Of a stretch of DNA of 64,000 nucleotides, positions 43,595-51,930 are shown one piece after another. The position numbers and the translations under genes are program-made. Positions within the stretch are counted from its first letter, which is position 1, and each line of letters begins with the position of its first letter. The notes under the pieces are model-generated. The model was not told where the DNA came from and did no database searches. It saw only the letters and a list, made by a program, of their open reading frames with translations. This DNA is from Anaerostipes sp. MSJ-23 (GTDB lineage: Bacteria; Bacillota; Clostridia; Lachnospirales; Lachnospiraceae): assembly GCF_018918155.1 (NCBI RefSeq), contig NZ_JAHLPY010000002.1, positions 62,001 to 126,000 of the forward strand, given 5' to 3'.

Positions 43595-44902
43595 ATGAGA
43601 ATGTATGATTTGATTTTAAAAAAGAGAAATGGACAGGTTCTTGCCGAGGATGAGATTGGATGGATGATCAGCCAGTATACAAAAGGTGAGATTCCGGATT
43701 ATCAGATGTCAGCTATGATGATGGCTATTTATTTTCAAGGTCTTACAAAGAAAGAAACCATACAGCTTACGATGGCAATGGCAAACAGCGGTGATTTCCT
43801 TGATTTATCTTCCATTCCAGGAATTAAGGTAGATAAGCATAGCACTGGAGGCGTTGGAGATAAGACTTCTCTTGCTTTAACACCCATCGTTGCGGCTCTT
43901 GGAGTGCCGGTTGCAAAAATGTCAGGGAGGGGACTTGGTCATACTGGAGGTACAATTGATAAACTTGAGAGTATTCCTGGATTTTCAACAAACCTTTCTG
44001 AGGAAGACTTTATGAAACAGGTAAAGGAGATTGGCGTTGCTATTATGGCGCAGACAAAAGATCTGGCTCCTGCAGATAAAAAATTGTATGCGTTAAGAGA
44101 TGTAACAGCAACAGTTGATCAAATGTCTTTAATTGCCAGTAGTATTATGAGTAAAAAACTTGCAGCAGGTGCGGATGCGATTGTCTTGGACGTGAAAACA
44201 GGAAATGGTGCATTTATGAAGAAAGAAGAAGATGCAAAAGCTCTAGCAAAGGAAATGATCATGATTGGAAAAGGTGCTGGAAGAAATATGACAGCGGTGA
44301 TTTCCAATATGGATGAACCTCTTGGCTATGCAGTTGGAAATGCACTAGAAGTAAAAGAAGCGATAGATACCTTAAAAGGTCATGGGCCACAGGATTTTAA
44401 GGAACTTGTCTACCATTTGGCGGCCTATATGTTACTCGCTGCAGGTAAAACAGATACACGGGAAGATGCACTTCAAAAAGTTCAAAAATGTGTGAAAAGT
44501 GGAAAAGCATTAGAAAAATTTCGTGAATTTATTAGTGCGCAAGGTGGTAATCCAGAAGTAACAGAAGATACCAATCTTTTCCCACAAGCATCGATAGTAG
44601 AAGAGGTTTTTTCAAAGGAAGAAGGGTATATTGCAAAAATTGATACAGAAGAAATTGGAATTTGTTCACTGATGCTTGGAGGAGGAAGAGAGACGAAGGA
44701 TAGCATCATTGATCCTTCTGTTGGTTTGATCCTTCATAAAAAAGTGGCAGACTTTGCAAAAAAAGGAGAATCTCTTGCAACGATCTATGGAAATGATTTA
44801 AAAAAAGTAAAACAGGCAAAAGAACACTTTTATCTTTGTTATCACATAGAAAAGGAAAAAACAGAAAAAAAATCCATGATTCAGAATGTCTTATTTTCCT
44901 AA
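43595..44902 (+). CDS. pdp: Pyrimidine-nucleoside phosphorylase
   Basis: A 435-residue enzyme that splits thymidine/uridine with phosphate in nucleoside salvage. The family signature is visible: 'SGRGLGHTGGTIDKLESIPG', with 'KVDKHSTGGVGDKTSLALTP' before it and 'ALRDVTATVDQMSLIASSIM' after. Length and order match thymidine/pyrimidine-nucleoside phosphorylases. It starts at ATG 43595 behind AGGAGG. The IS605 right end is only 37 bp upstream, so native promoter sequences may have been displaced and expression may depend on the element. Confidence 0.93.
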   Translation: MRMYDLILKKRNGQVLAEDEIGWMISQYTKGEIPDYQMSAMMMAIYFQGLTKKETIQLTMAMANSGDFLDLSSIPGIKVDKHSTGGVGDKTSLALTPIVAALGVPVAKMSGRGLGHTGGTIDKLESIPGFSTNLSEEDFMKQVKEIGVAIMAQTKDLAPADKKLYALRDVTATVDQMSLIASSIMSKKLAAGADAIVLDVKTGNGAFMKKEEDAKALAKEMIMIGKGAGRNMTAVISNMDEPLGYAVGNALEVKEAIDTLKGHGPQDFKELVYHLAAYMLLAAGKTDTREDALQKVQKCVKSGKALEKFREFISAQGGNPEVTEDTNLFPQASIVEEVFSKEEGYIAKIDTEEIGICSLMLGGGRETKDSIIDPSVGLILHKKVADFAKKGESLATIYGNDLKKVKQAKEHFYLCYHIEKEKTEKKSMIQNVLFS

Positions 44903-44937
44903 GAATTGCATAAAATAATCAAAAAGCAGGAAGATTT

Positions 44938-45339
44938 ATGAGACAGAAGTTATGCTGTTTGCTTTTTGGATTGTTAACAATCTGTTGTGCTGGATGTAGT
45001 CGGCAGGAAATAAAGACAAAACGGGATCCAGTTGTTTATGTAGTTTGCAGAGAAAATGTGATCCCAAGAGAATTGAAAGAGCTGATCCTGAAAGAGAAAG
45101 GAGAGGCTTTTCATTTTACTTATACAACGATGGATTACACTTATTATGTAATCGGATATGGAAGACAACCAGGGAAAGGCTACAAGATCAGGGTGAAAGA
45201 ATTTACAATGGATAAGACTCATATTTACATTGATACAACTCTGATCGGGGTGACAAAAGAACACCAGAAGGAAGGAATATCTTTTCCATATATCGTTTTA
45301 AAGAGTCAATTTTATGAAAAAGATGCCAGTTTCCGTTAA
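44938..45339 (+). CDS. PrcB-like lipoprotein
   Basis: A 133-residue protein with a lipoprotein signal ending CCAGCS. The C-terminal half has 'YYVIGYGRQPGKGYKIRVKE' and 'THIYIDTTLIGV', the 'GysI.v.ev....iyVdttL.gP' pattern of the PrcB C-terminal domain, first noted in a protease-complex subunit of spirochaetes. Function in Firmicutes is not known. AGGAAG precedes the ATG. It stands just before ftsH but has a separate promoter between them. Confidence 0.65.
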   Translation: MRQKLCCLLFGLLTICCAGCSRQEIKTKRDPVVYVVCRENVIPRELKELILKEKGEAFHFTYTTMDYTYYVIGYGRQPGKGYKIRVKEFTMDKTHIYIDTTLIGVTKEHQKEGISFPYIVLKSQFYEKDASFR

Positions 45340-45366
45340 AATTATAAAAAGTTTAGAATGGTTTTA

Positions 45367-45395
45367 TTGATTTATAAAGGAAGAAACCATATAAT
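45367..45395 (+). promoter_or_regulatory. SigA-type promoter of ftsH
   Basis: TTGATT (45367-45372), 17-bp spacer, TATAAT (45390-45395), 30 bp before the TTG start. Confidence 0.7.
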
Positions 45396-45424
45396 GGTGT
45401 TTATGAATCGAAGGAGGAACAATT

Positions 45425-47413
45425 TTGGATAATAATCAAGACAAAAGAAATAAGAAAGATGATGAGAATAAGAAGAAAACCGCAAAAATGCTGGTGATAT
45501 TTCTTGTAATTTCGATTCTTGGAACAATCTTTTTTAATCAGGTAGTATCAAAATGGAAAAATGGTACAGAAACAACGATTTCTTATGATAAATTTATCAG
45601 TATGTTGGATAAAAATCAGGTGAAAAGTGTTGAAGTTACAGATGAACAGCTGAATGTAACACCGAAGAAGAGTGGAAACCCGATTTATAAGACGACATAT
45701 GTGGTTCAAAGAATCAGTGGTGATTATAAGCTGGTGGATCGTTTGTCAAAGAATGGAAATGTAAAGTTTTATCAAAAGCCGCAGGATTCTATGAATACGA
45801 TCCTGGCAATCGCATTAAATCTTGTGCCTACGATCTTAATTTTTGGGTTCCTTGTTCTCATGATGAAGAGAAGCAGTGGAATGATGGGAGTTGGAAAATC
45901 CAATGCAAAAGTTTATGTCGAAAAGAAGACAGGAGTTACTTTTGCAGATGTAGCCGGTCAGGGAGAGGCAAAGGAAAGTCTTACAGAAATGGTAGACTTT
46001 CTTCATAATCCTGGAAAGTATACAGCCATTGGTGCTAAACTTCCAAAAGGGGCATTGCTTGTGGGACCTCCAGGAACTGGTAAAACATTACTTGCAAAGG
46101 CTGTGGCAGGAGAAGCCGGTGTACCGTTTTTTTCTCTGTCAGGTTCTGACTTTGTAGAAATGTTTGTCGGTGTTGGTGCGTCCAGAGTTCGTGATCTGTT
46201 CAAACAGGCACAGCAGATGGCACCTTGCATCATTTTTATTGATGAGATTGATGCTATTGGAAAGAGCCGTGATAATGGAATTCAAGGTGGAGGAAACGAT
46301 GAACGTGAGCAGACATTAAATGCCTTACTTGCTGAGATGGATGGATTTGATACATCCAAAGGAATTATTATTCTGGCAGCAACAAACCGCCCGGAAGTTC
46401 TTGATAAGGCTTTATTAAGACCAGGACGTTTTGATCGTCGTGTTATTGTAGAACGTCCAGATTTGAAGGGTAGAATTGAGACATTAAAAGTTCATGCGAA
46501 AGATGTCAAAATGGATGAAACGGTTGACTTTGAGGAAATTGCACTCGCGACTTCCGGAGCCGTGGGATCAGATCTTGCGAATATGATTAATGAAGCTGCC
46601 CTTGGTGCAGTGAAAGCCGGAAGGAAAGCAGTATCACAGAAGGATCTTTTTGAAGCTGTAGAGGTTGTTATTGCAGGTAAAGAAAAGAAAGATCGAATTC
46701 TTGGAGATAAGGAAAAACAGATTGTTGCATATCATGAGGTTGGACATGCGCTTGTTATGGCCTTACAAAAAGAATCAGAACCTGTTCAGAAGATTACAAT
46801 CGTACCTCGTACAATGGGAGCACTTGGATATACAATGCAGCGCCCGGAAGAAGAAAAATATTTAAATTCTAAAGAAGAAATGCTTGCAGATCTTGTATCT
46901 TTCTTTGGAGGACGTGCAGCAGAAGAAATAAAATTCCATTCTGTAACAACTGGTGCATCCAATGATATTGAACGTGCAACAAAGATGGCAAGAGCTATGG
47001 TTACACAGTATGGAATGTCTGAGGAATTTGGTTTGATGGGATTAGAATCTATTACAAATCGATATTTGGATGGACGTGCCGTTATGAATTGTGCAGAGTC
47101 TACAGCAGCAAAAGTTGATGATGTTGTCATGAGAATTTTAAAAGAAGCTTATCAGCAGGCATTGACTTACATTCGTGACAATATGGATATTCTTGATGAA
47201 GCAGCGCAATTTCTGATTTCAAAAGAAACCATTACCGGCAAAGAATTTATGGAAATTTTTGATAAATATAAAAATCCAAAGCCGGAAGAAGCGAAGGAAG
47301 CAGTTGAAGAAAAAACAGAAGAAACATCATTAGAAAAACAAGAAGAAGAGCCATTTCAGAGTGGATATGCTCAATGGGTAGAAGATGATGACGATGATGG
47401 ATCACAGGAATAG
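45425..47413 (+). CDS. ftsH: ATP-dependent zinc metalloprotease FtsH
   Basis: A 662-residue membrane protease that extracts and degrades membrane and short-lived cytoplasmic proteins. Two membrane helices (about 22-40 and 123-147) flank the extracytoplasmic domain. The AAA module has Walker A GPPGTGKT (214-221), Walker [12 protein letters not shown] and the second region of homology [20 protein letters not shown]. The zinc site is HEVGH (437-441). The acidic C-terminus (VEDDDDDG) is variable in the family. The start is TTG at 45425, with AGGAGG 6-7 bases upstream. Confidence 0.97.
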   Translation: MDNNQDKRNKKDDENKKKTAKMLVIFLVISILGTIFFNQVVSKWKNGTETTISYDKFISMLDKNQVKSVEVTDEQLNVTPKKSGNPIYKTTYVVQRISGDYKLVDRLSKNGNVKFYQKPQDSMNTILAIALNLVPTILIFGFLVLMMKRSSGMMGVGKSNAKVYVEKKTGVTFADVAGQGEAKESLTEMVDFLHNPGKYTAIGAKLPKGALLVGPPGTGKTLLAKAVAGEAGVPFFSLSGSDFVEMFVGVGASRVRDLFKQAQQMAPCIIFIDEIDAIGKSRDNGIQGGGNDEREQTLNALLAEMDGFDTSKGIIILAATNRPEVLDKALLRPGRFDRRVIVERPDLKGRIETLKVHAKDVKMDETVDFEEIALATSGAVGSDLANMINEAALGAVKAGRKAVSQKDLFEAVEVVIAGKEKKDRILGDKEKQIVAYHEVGHALVMALQKESEPVQKITIVPRTMGALGYTMQRPEEEKYLNSKEEMLADLVSFFGGRAAEEIKFHSVTTGASNDIERATKMARAMVTQYGMSEEFGLMGLESITNRYLDGRAVMNCAESTAAKVDDVVMRILKEAYQQALTYIRDNMDILDEAAQFLISKETITGKEFMEIFDKYKNPKPEEAKEAVEEKTEETSLEKQEEEPFQSGYAQWVEDDDDDGSQE

Positions 47414-47436
47414 AGAGATTGTGTTTTAATAAAATT

Positions 47437-47483
47437 CGGCTGGGAAAGCAAAAAAATGTTTTCCCAACCGTTTTTTATTTTTT
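47437..47483 (+). terminator. Rho-independent terminator after ftsH
   Basis: CGGCTGGGAAA (47437-47447) pairs with TTTCCCAACCG (47460-47470), with one C/A mismatch, followed by TTTTTTATTTTTT. Confidence 0.9.
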
Positions 47484-47566
47484 AATAGGTAATTTATTAA
47501 AAATGAAAGATTTTGGATATTAAAAAAAGTTATAGCAAATGGTGTAAATCAATAGATAGGGGATTC

Positions 47567-47595
47567 TTTACAGTAGAAAAATAACATGATAATAT
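47567..47595 (+). promoter_or_regulatory. SigA-type promoter of the metF-metH operon
   Basis: TTTACA (47567-47572), 17-bp spacer, TAATAT (47590-47595), 44 bp before the metF ATG. No SAM riboswitch or T-box fold was recognised in the short leader. Confidence 0.6.
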
Positions 47596-47639
47596 GAAAA
47601 GTAAGGAATAGAGAATGAAAGAAAAAAGGAGAAAACAGA

Positions 47640-48536
47640 ATGAAAATATCGGAAATTTTAAAAAAGAAAGCAACCATTTCTTTTGAGGTATTCCCTCCAA
47701 AAAATAAAGAAGGAGATATTTCTTCTATTTATCATACGATTGAAGAACTTGCAAAATTATCACCGGATTTTATTAGCGTTACTTATGGTGCCGGCGGATC
47801 AACCAAAGGAAAGACGATTGAAATTGCATCTGCGATTAAACATCAGTATGGAATTGAGTCCGTTGCACATCTAAGTTGTATTTCTTCTACAAAAGATGAC
47901 ATTTTATTTGAATGCAATCGTTTAAAAGAAGAAGGAATTGATAATATCCTTGCACTTCGTGGGGACTATCCAGCGGATGCTGTGGATTTTAATCCAGAAA
48001 ATCTTCAATTCCATTATGCAAGCGAATTAAATGAATTTATTGGAGAGCATTTTCCTGGTCAATTCTGCTTGTCTGGTGCGTGTTATCCAGAAACTCATCA
48101 GGAAGCCGATGGATTTAAGAAAGACTTGGAAGCATTAAAAAAGAAAGTTGATGAGGGGGCAGAATATCTTGTAACGCAGATTTTCTTTGACAATGATTAT
48201 TATTACCGCTTGGTAAGGGAAGCAAGAAAGATTGGCATCAATGTTCCAATTCTTGCAGGAATTATGCCGATCACAAATGCAAAATCATTGATTCGTACAA
48301 CAAAAATGTGTGGATGCACAGTTCCTTATCAGCTTTCGACAATGATTGAAGCTTATTATGACAATCCAGAAGCCATGAAGGAGGTTGGAATTAATTATGC
48401 AGCACAGCAGATTATCGATCTGATTACAAATGGAGTTGATGGAATTCACATTTATACAATGAACAGACCAGAAATTGCAAAGAGTGTTTTTGAAAGTATT
48501 CCAACTATCTTGAAAGAACTGAATAAAAATGCTTAA
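47640..48536 (+). CDS. metF: Methylenetetrahydrofolate reductase
   Basis: A 298-residue FAD-dependent TIM-barrel enzyme making 5-methyl-tetrahydrofolate. Seen: 'ISFEVFPPKNKEGD' (catalytic Glu), 'FISVTYGAGGSTKGKTIEIA', 'HLSCISSTKDDI', 'ILALRGDYP' and 'VTQIFFDNDYYYRL'. First gene of a methionine-synthase operon; its stop overlaps the next start (ATGCTTAA). Product and next enzyme are matched: the methyl group is passed to homocysteine by metH, encoded two genes on. Confidence 0.95.
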   Translation: MKISEILKKKATISFEVFPPKNKEGDISSIYHTIEELAKLSPDFISVTYGAGGSTKGKTIEIASAIKHQYGIESVAHLSCISSTKDDILFECNRLKEEGIDNILALRGDYPADAVDFNPENLQFHYASELNEFIGEHFPGQFCLSGACYPETHQEADGFKKDLEALKKKVDEGAEYLVTQIFFDNDYYYRLVREARKIGINVPILAGIMPITNAKSLIRTTKMCGCTVPYQLSTMIEAYYDNPEAMKEVGINYAAQQIIDLITNGVDGIHIYTMNRPEIAKSVFESIPTILKELNKNA

Positions 48537-49164
48537 AGAAACAGCCCTTAAATATCTTGGATATGGAAATCAGGAGCCATCGATAGAAATTTCAAATTTG
48601 TTGGATGAATGTATAGAGGAAATTAAGAAGGTATCCGATCCAAAAGTAACGGTGCAAAAATTCCATTTGGAAAGAAATCCATTAAGAATTGCAGAAACCG
48701 GAGATGAAATCAAAGGGAAACAAATGGAAGAACTTTTGGAAGGATGTGAAGAATGTCTTCTTATTGGATGTACGCTTGGAATTGCAATGGAACGTAAGAT
48801 TAAATTTTACAGCAAGCTAAATATGACGAAATCAATGATTATGGATGCTGCGGCCAGTGCTTATTTGGAACAGTTTTGTGATGATTACGAGATGGGTCTT
48901 GGATATTCAGATCGTACATACCGTGCCTGCCCTGGATATGGGGATTTTCCATTGGAATTTAATAAAAGAATTGCAGCTATTTTGGATATATCGAAGAAAA
49001 TAGGGGTAACAATTACACCAAATCATCTTTTAATTCCACAAAAATCCATGCTTGGACTGATTGGAATTGGAAGTAAAAGACAAAAGAAATCATGCGGGGA
49101 TTGTGTTATGAAAGAAGACTGCCCGTTTAGAAAGCGAGGACAAAGATGTTACGAGACCGAATAG
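48529..49164 (+). CDS. Stand-alone methionine-synthase activation-domain protein
   Basis: A 211-residue protein resembling the reactivation (AdoMet-binding) domain found at the C-terminus of enterobacterial MetH: 'MDAAASAYLEQFCDD' and 'YRACPGYGDFPLEFNKRIAA' with the RxxPGYGD motif, then 'PNHLLIPQKSMLGLIGI'. The last 35 residues carry Cys motifs (CGDCVMKEDCPF) that may bind an Fe-S cluster. It is encoded between metF and a metH lacking this domain, so it is inferred to reductively re-methylate the cobalamin of MetH in trans. Confidence 0.88.
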   Translation: MLKETALKYLGYGNQEPSIEISNLLDECIEEIKKVSDPKVTVQKFHLERNPLRIAETGDEIKGKQMEELLEGCEECLLIGCTLGIAMERKIKFYSKLNMTKSMIMDAAASAYLEQFCDDYEMGLGYSDRTYRACPGYGDFPLEFNKRIAAILDISKKIGVTITPNHLLIPQKSMLGLIGIGSKRQKKSCGDCVMKEDCPFRKRGQRCYETE

Positions 49165-51512
49165 GGAAAGACCTGCTTATATTTGATGGTGCTATGGGAA
49201 CCCAGCTTCAAAATGCAGGGCTTGCTGCCGGTGATATTCCGGAAGAATTAAATATTGACCGACCAGAGTTGTTAAAAAACATTCATATGAATTATTTAAA
49301 AGCAGGAGCAGATTTTATTACAACAAATACGTTTGGATGTAACAGAATCAAAATGGAAGAAGCAAAGTATGAAGCAAAAGATATGCTTCTTGCTGCTGTA
49401 GAAAATGCAAAAGCTGCAAGAAAAGAAGTCGGAAGAGAGAAAGATGCTTACATTGTATTGGATATTGGACCGATTGGACAGCTTTTAGAACCGATGGGAA
49501 CTTTAACATTTGATGAAGCATATGATATTATTTTGGAACAGATTGAAACCGTAAAAGATCAAGTAGATGCTGTTTTATTTGAAACGATGAGTGATCTTTA
49601 CGAGGTAAAAGCAGGAATTCTTGCAGTGAAAGAACATACTGATCTCCCAGTATTTGTTACAATGACTTTTGAGCAGAATGGGCGTACATTGTCTGGAAAT
49701 GATGCAGAAACATTTATTAATGTAGCGGAAGGTCTTGGTGTTGATGTACTTGGAGTCAATTGTTCTTTAGGACCAGATGAATTAAAACCAATTATTGACG
49801 AGATTCTTGAGAAAGCAACGGTTCCTGTCATGCTTCAGCCGAATGCGGGACTCCCTTGTTTGGAACATGGGGAAACTCATTATCATGTAACACCGGAAGA
49901 ATATGTAGAATCCATGAAAGACTATATGAATCGTGGAGCAGCGATTGTTGGCGGATGTTGCGGAACAACACCAGAATTTATTGCACAGCTTTCCCAAGCG
50001 GCACCTGAAACAGTAGCAGAACGTGTTGTAGAAAAGAAAACAAGAGTATCTAGTCAGACACAAACAGTTACATTTGGAGATCATGTTATCGTATGTGGAG
50101 AACGTTTAAATCCAACTGGAAAGAAAAAAATGAAAAAGGCACTATTGGAAGAACGTTATGATGAATTGGTTGTAGAAGCTGTCAAACAGTCAGAAGCTGG
50201 GGCAGAAGTGCTGGATGTCAATGTCGGATTACCAGGAATTGATGAACCAGAGACAATGAAAAAAGTTGTACGCTTGTTACAGGAAGTTATTACATTGCCG
50301 CTACAGATTGACAGTTCTAATGCAGAGGCAATTGAGAAAGCTTGCCGTTATTATAATGGAAAACCTTTGATCAATTCTGTCAATGGAAAAGATGAAGTCA
50401 TGGAAGCAGTCTTCCCAATTGCACAGAAATATGGTGGAGTCGTGATTGGATTGACACTGGAAGACGGAATTCCATTAAAAGCGGAAGAACGATTTGAAAT
50501 CGCAAAGAAAATTATTCATAAGGCAGCACAGTATGGTATTGGAAAAGAAGATATCATTATTGACTGTTTGACGCTGACAGCATCTGCACAGCAAAAGGAA
50601 GTGCGGGAAACACTTCGTGCGATTAAAATGGTAAAAGAACTAGGAGTTCATACAGTGCTCGGGGTATCGAATGTATCCTTCGGACTTCCAAATCGTCCAT
50701 TATTGAACCGTACTTTTCTTGCACTTGCTATGGAAGCAGGGCTGGATCTTCCGATTATCAATCCATTGGATGCAGAGTTGATGGGAACCATCGATGCATT
50801 CCATGTTCTGTTTTATAAAGATGTAGATAGTCAGATTTATATTAAGAATCAGTCAAAAGCAGCAGAGGCAAAACCGGCAGCTGCGGCAAATGCAGCATCT
50901 TTTACTTTGAAGGATGTCATTGTACATGGATTAAAAGATGAAGTGGAAAATGCAGTAAAGGCAGAGCTTAAGGAAAAAGAAGCATTAACAGTGATTAATG
51001 AAATTATTATTCCAGCTTTGAATATTGTAGGAAAAGATTATGAAACTGGAAAAATTTTCCTTCCACAGCTGATACAATCAGCGGAAACAACAAAAAAAGC
51101 ATTTGAGGTTGTGAAAGAATCTTTTGCATCAAATGATGGAGAAGAAAAAGGACCGGTTATTATGGCAACCGTAGAAGGTGATATTCATGATATCGGAAAA
51201 AATATTGTGAAAGTTGTGCTGGAAAGTTATGGATATCGAATTATTGACCTTGGAAAAGATGTAAAAGTTGAAGCTGTTGTAGAAGCGTATGAAAAATATC
51301 AGCCAAAAGCCATTGGATTAAGTGCATTGATGACAACGACGGTTGCATCAATGGAGCGAACCATTCAGGCATTGCATGAAAAAGGTTGTACTGCACCAAT
51401 TTGGGTTGGGGGAGCTGTACTTACAGAAGATATTGCAAAAAATATTGGAGCAGATTATTATGCCGAGGATGCTATGGCATCCGTCAATTTGCTAGAAAAA
51501 ATTATTGCATAA
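49146..51512 (+). CDS. metH: Cobalamin-dependent methionine synthase lacking the activation domain
   Basis: A 788-residue protein. The homocysteine-binding barrel (1 to about 290) has zinc Cys residues in GVNCSLGP and GGCCGTTPEF. The pterin-binding domain (about 310-560) has 'GERLNPTGKKKM' and 'VLDVNVGLPGID'. The B12-binding module (about 590-788) has VEGDIHDIGKNIV (cobalt-ligating His) and GLSALMTTTV. No C-terminal reactivation domain is present; that is supplied by the overlapping upstream gene (19-bp overlap). Confidence 0.95.
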   Translation: MLRDRIGKDLLIFDGAMGTQLQNAGLAAGDIPEELNIDRPELLKNIHMNYLKAGADFITTNTFGCNRIKMEEAKYEAKDMLLAAVENAKAARKEVGREKDAYIVLDIGPIGQLLEPMGTLTFDEAYDIILEQIETVKDQVDAVLFETMSDLYEVKAGILAVKEHTDLPVFVTMTFEQNGRTLSGNDAETFINVAEGLGVDVLGVNCSLGPDELKPIIDEILEKATVPVMLQPNAGLPCLEHGETHYHVTPEEYVESMKDYMNRGAAIVGGCCGTTPEFIAQLSQAAPETVAERVVEKKTRVSSQTQTVTFGDHVIVCGERLNPTGKKKMKKALLEERYDELVVEAVKQSEAGAEVLDVNVGLPGIDEPETMKKVVRLLQEVITLPLQIDSSNAEAIEKACRYYNGKPLINSVNGKDEVMEAVFPIAQKYGGVVIGLTLEDGIPLKAEERFEIAKKIIHKAAQYGIGKEDIIIDCLTLTASAQQKEVRETLRAIKMVKELGVHTVLGVSNVSFGLPNRPLLNRTFLALAMEAGLDLPIINPLDAELMGTIDAFHVLFYKDVDSQIYIKNQSKAAEAKPAAAANAASFTLKDVIVHGLKDEVENAVKAELKEKEALTVINEIIIPALNIVGKDYETGKIFLPQLIQSAETTKKAFEVVKESFASNDGEEKGPVIMATVEGDIHDIGKNIVKVVLESYGYRIIDLGKDVKVEAVVEAYEKYQPKAIGLSALMTTTVASMERTIQALHEKGCTAPIWVGGAVLTEDIAKNIGADYYAEDAMASVNLLEKIIA

Positions 51513-51522
51513 TTGTATAAAT

Positions 51523-51551
51523 TTGACAGAATGCGGGAATAATGTTAACAT
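51523..51551 (+). promoter_or_regulatory. SigA-type promoter of veg
   Basis: TTGACA (51523-51528), 17-bp spacer, TAACAT (51546-51551); transcription should begin near 51558. Confidence 0.75.
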
Positions 51552-51573
51552 AGTAAGGAAACGATGTAGAATG

Positions 51574-51583
51574 TTGTATACAA
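51574..51583. promoter_or_regulatory. gnt-operator-like palindrome in the veg leader
   Basis: TTGTATACAA is a perfect palindrome about 16 bases after the predicted start site, flanked by a partial outer repeat (ATGTAGA/TCTACAT). It matches the core of the Bacillus GntR operator (CTTGTATACAAG). A GntR gene lies about 3 kb downstream. Confidence 0.45.
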
Positions 51584-51609
51584 TCTACATATAGAATGGA
51601 GTGAATTTT

Positions 51610-51858
51610 ATGGGACAATTAAACCTGCAGAGTGTTCGTCATTCAATTAGACAGCAAGTTGGCAACAAGATTAAAATCAGTGCAAACAGAGGAAGACATA
51701 AATTTGAAACAGCTCATGGAATTATTAAGGAAACGTATCCAAATATTTTTGTTGTTGAGCTGGAAGATGAATCCGGCAAGGATCAAAACAAGACGGTAAG
51801 CTTTAGTTATCAAGATGTAATTACAAGAGATGTCCGGATGATGCTTGTTGAGAATTAA
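51610..51858 (+). CDS. veg: Veg family protein
   Basis: An 82-residue protein starting at ATG 51610 with GGAGTG 6 bases upstream (an in-frame GTG at 51601 lies inside that site). 'IRQQVGNKIKISANRGRHKF', 'GIIKETYPNIFVVEL' and 'TVSFSYQDVITRDVRM' are typical Veg motifs. In Bacillus veg is strongly expressed, lies upstream of ispE and affects biofilm formation. Here sipL lies between veg and ispE, a usual clostridial order. Confidence 0.92.
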   Translation: MGQLNLQSVRHSIRQQVGNKIKISANRGRHKFETAHGIIKETYPNIFVVELEDESGKDQNKTVSFSYQDVITRDVRMMLVEN

Positions 51859-51881
51859 TTTATAAGATGAAGGCATAGGTT

Positions 51882-51930
51882 CCTTCCTGTCAGAATATAT
51901 TGGTATATACAGACAGGGAGGAGTTTTTTT
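51882..51930 (+). terminator. Terminator-like hairpin overlapping the sipL ribosome site
   Basis: CCTTCCTGTC (51882-51891) pairs with GACAGGGAGG (51912-51921), ten pairs with one G-U, and an inner ATATA/TATAT helix. Seven T residues (51924-51930) follow, then directly the sipL ATG. The 3' arm contains the Shine-Dalgarno GGGAGGAG (51916-51923). The structure could end veg transcripts or hide the sipL ribosome site. Confidence 0.7.

Noticed and set aside
47484-47639. SAM riboswitch or T-box upstream of metF
   Set aside because: The leader after the predicted promoter is only about 40 bases and has no such fold.
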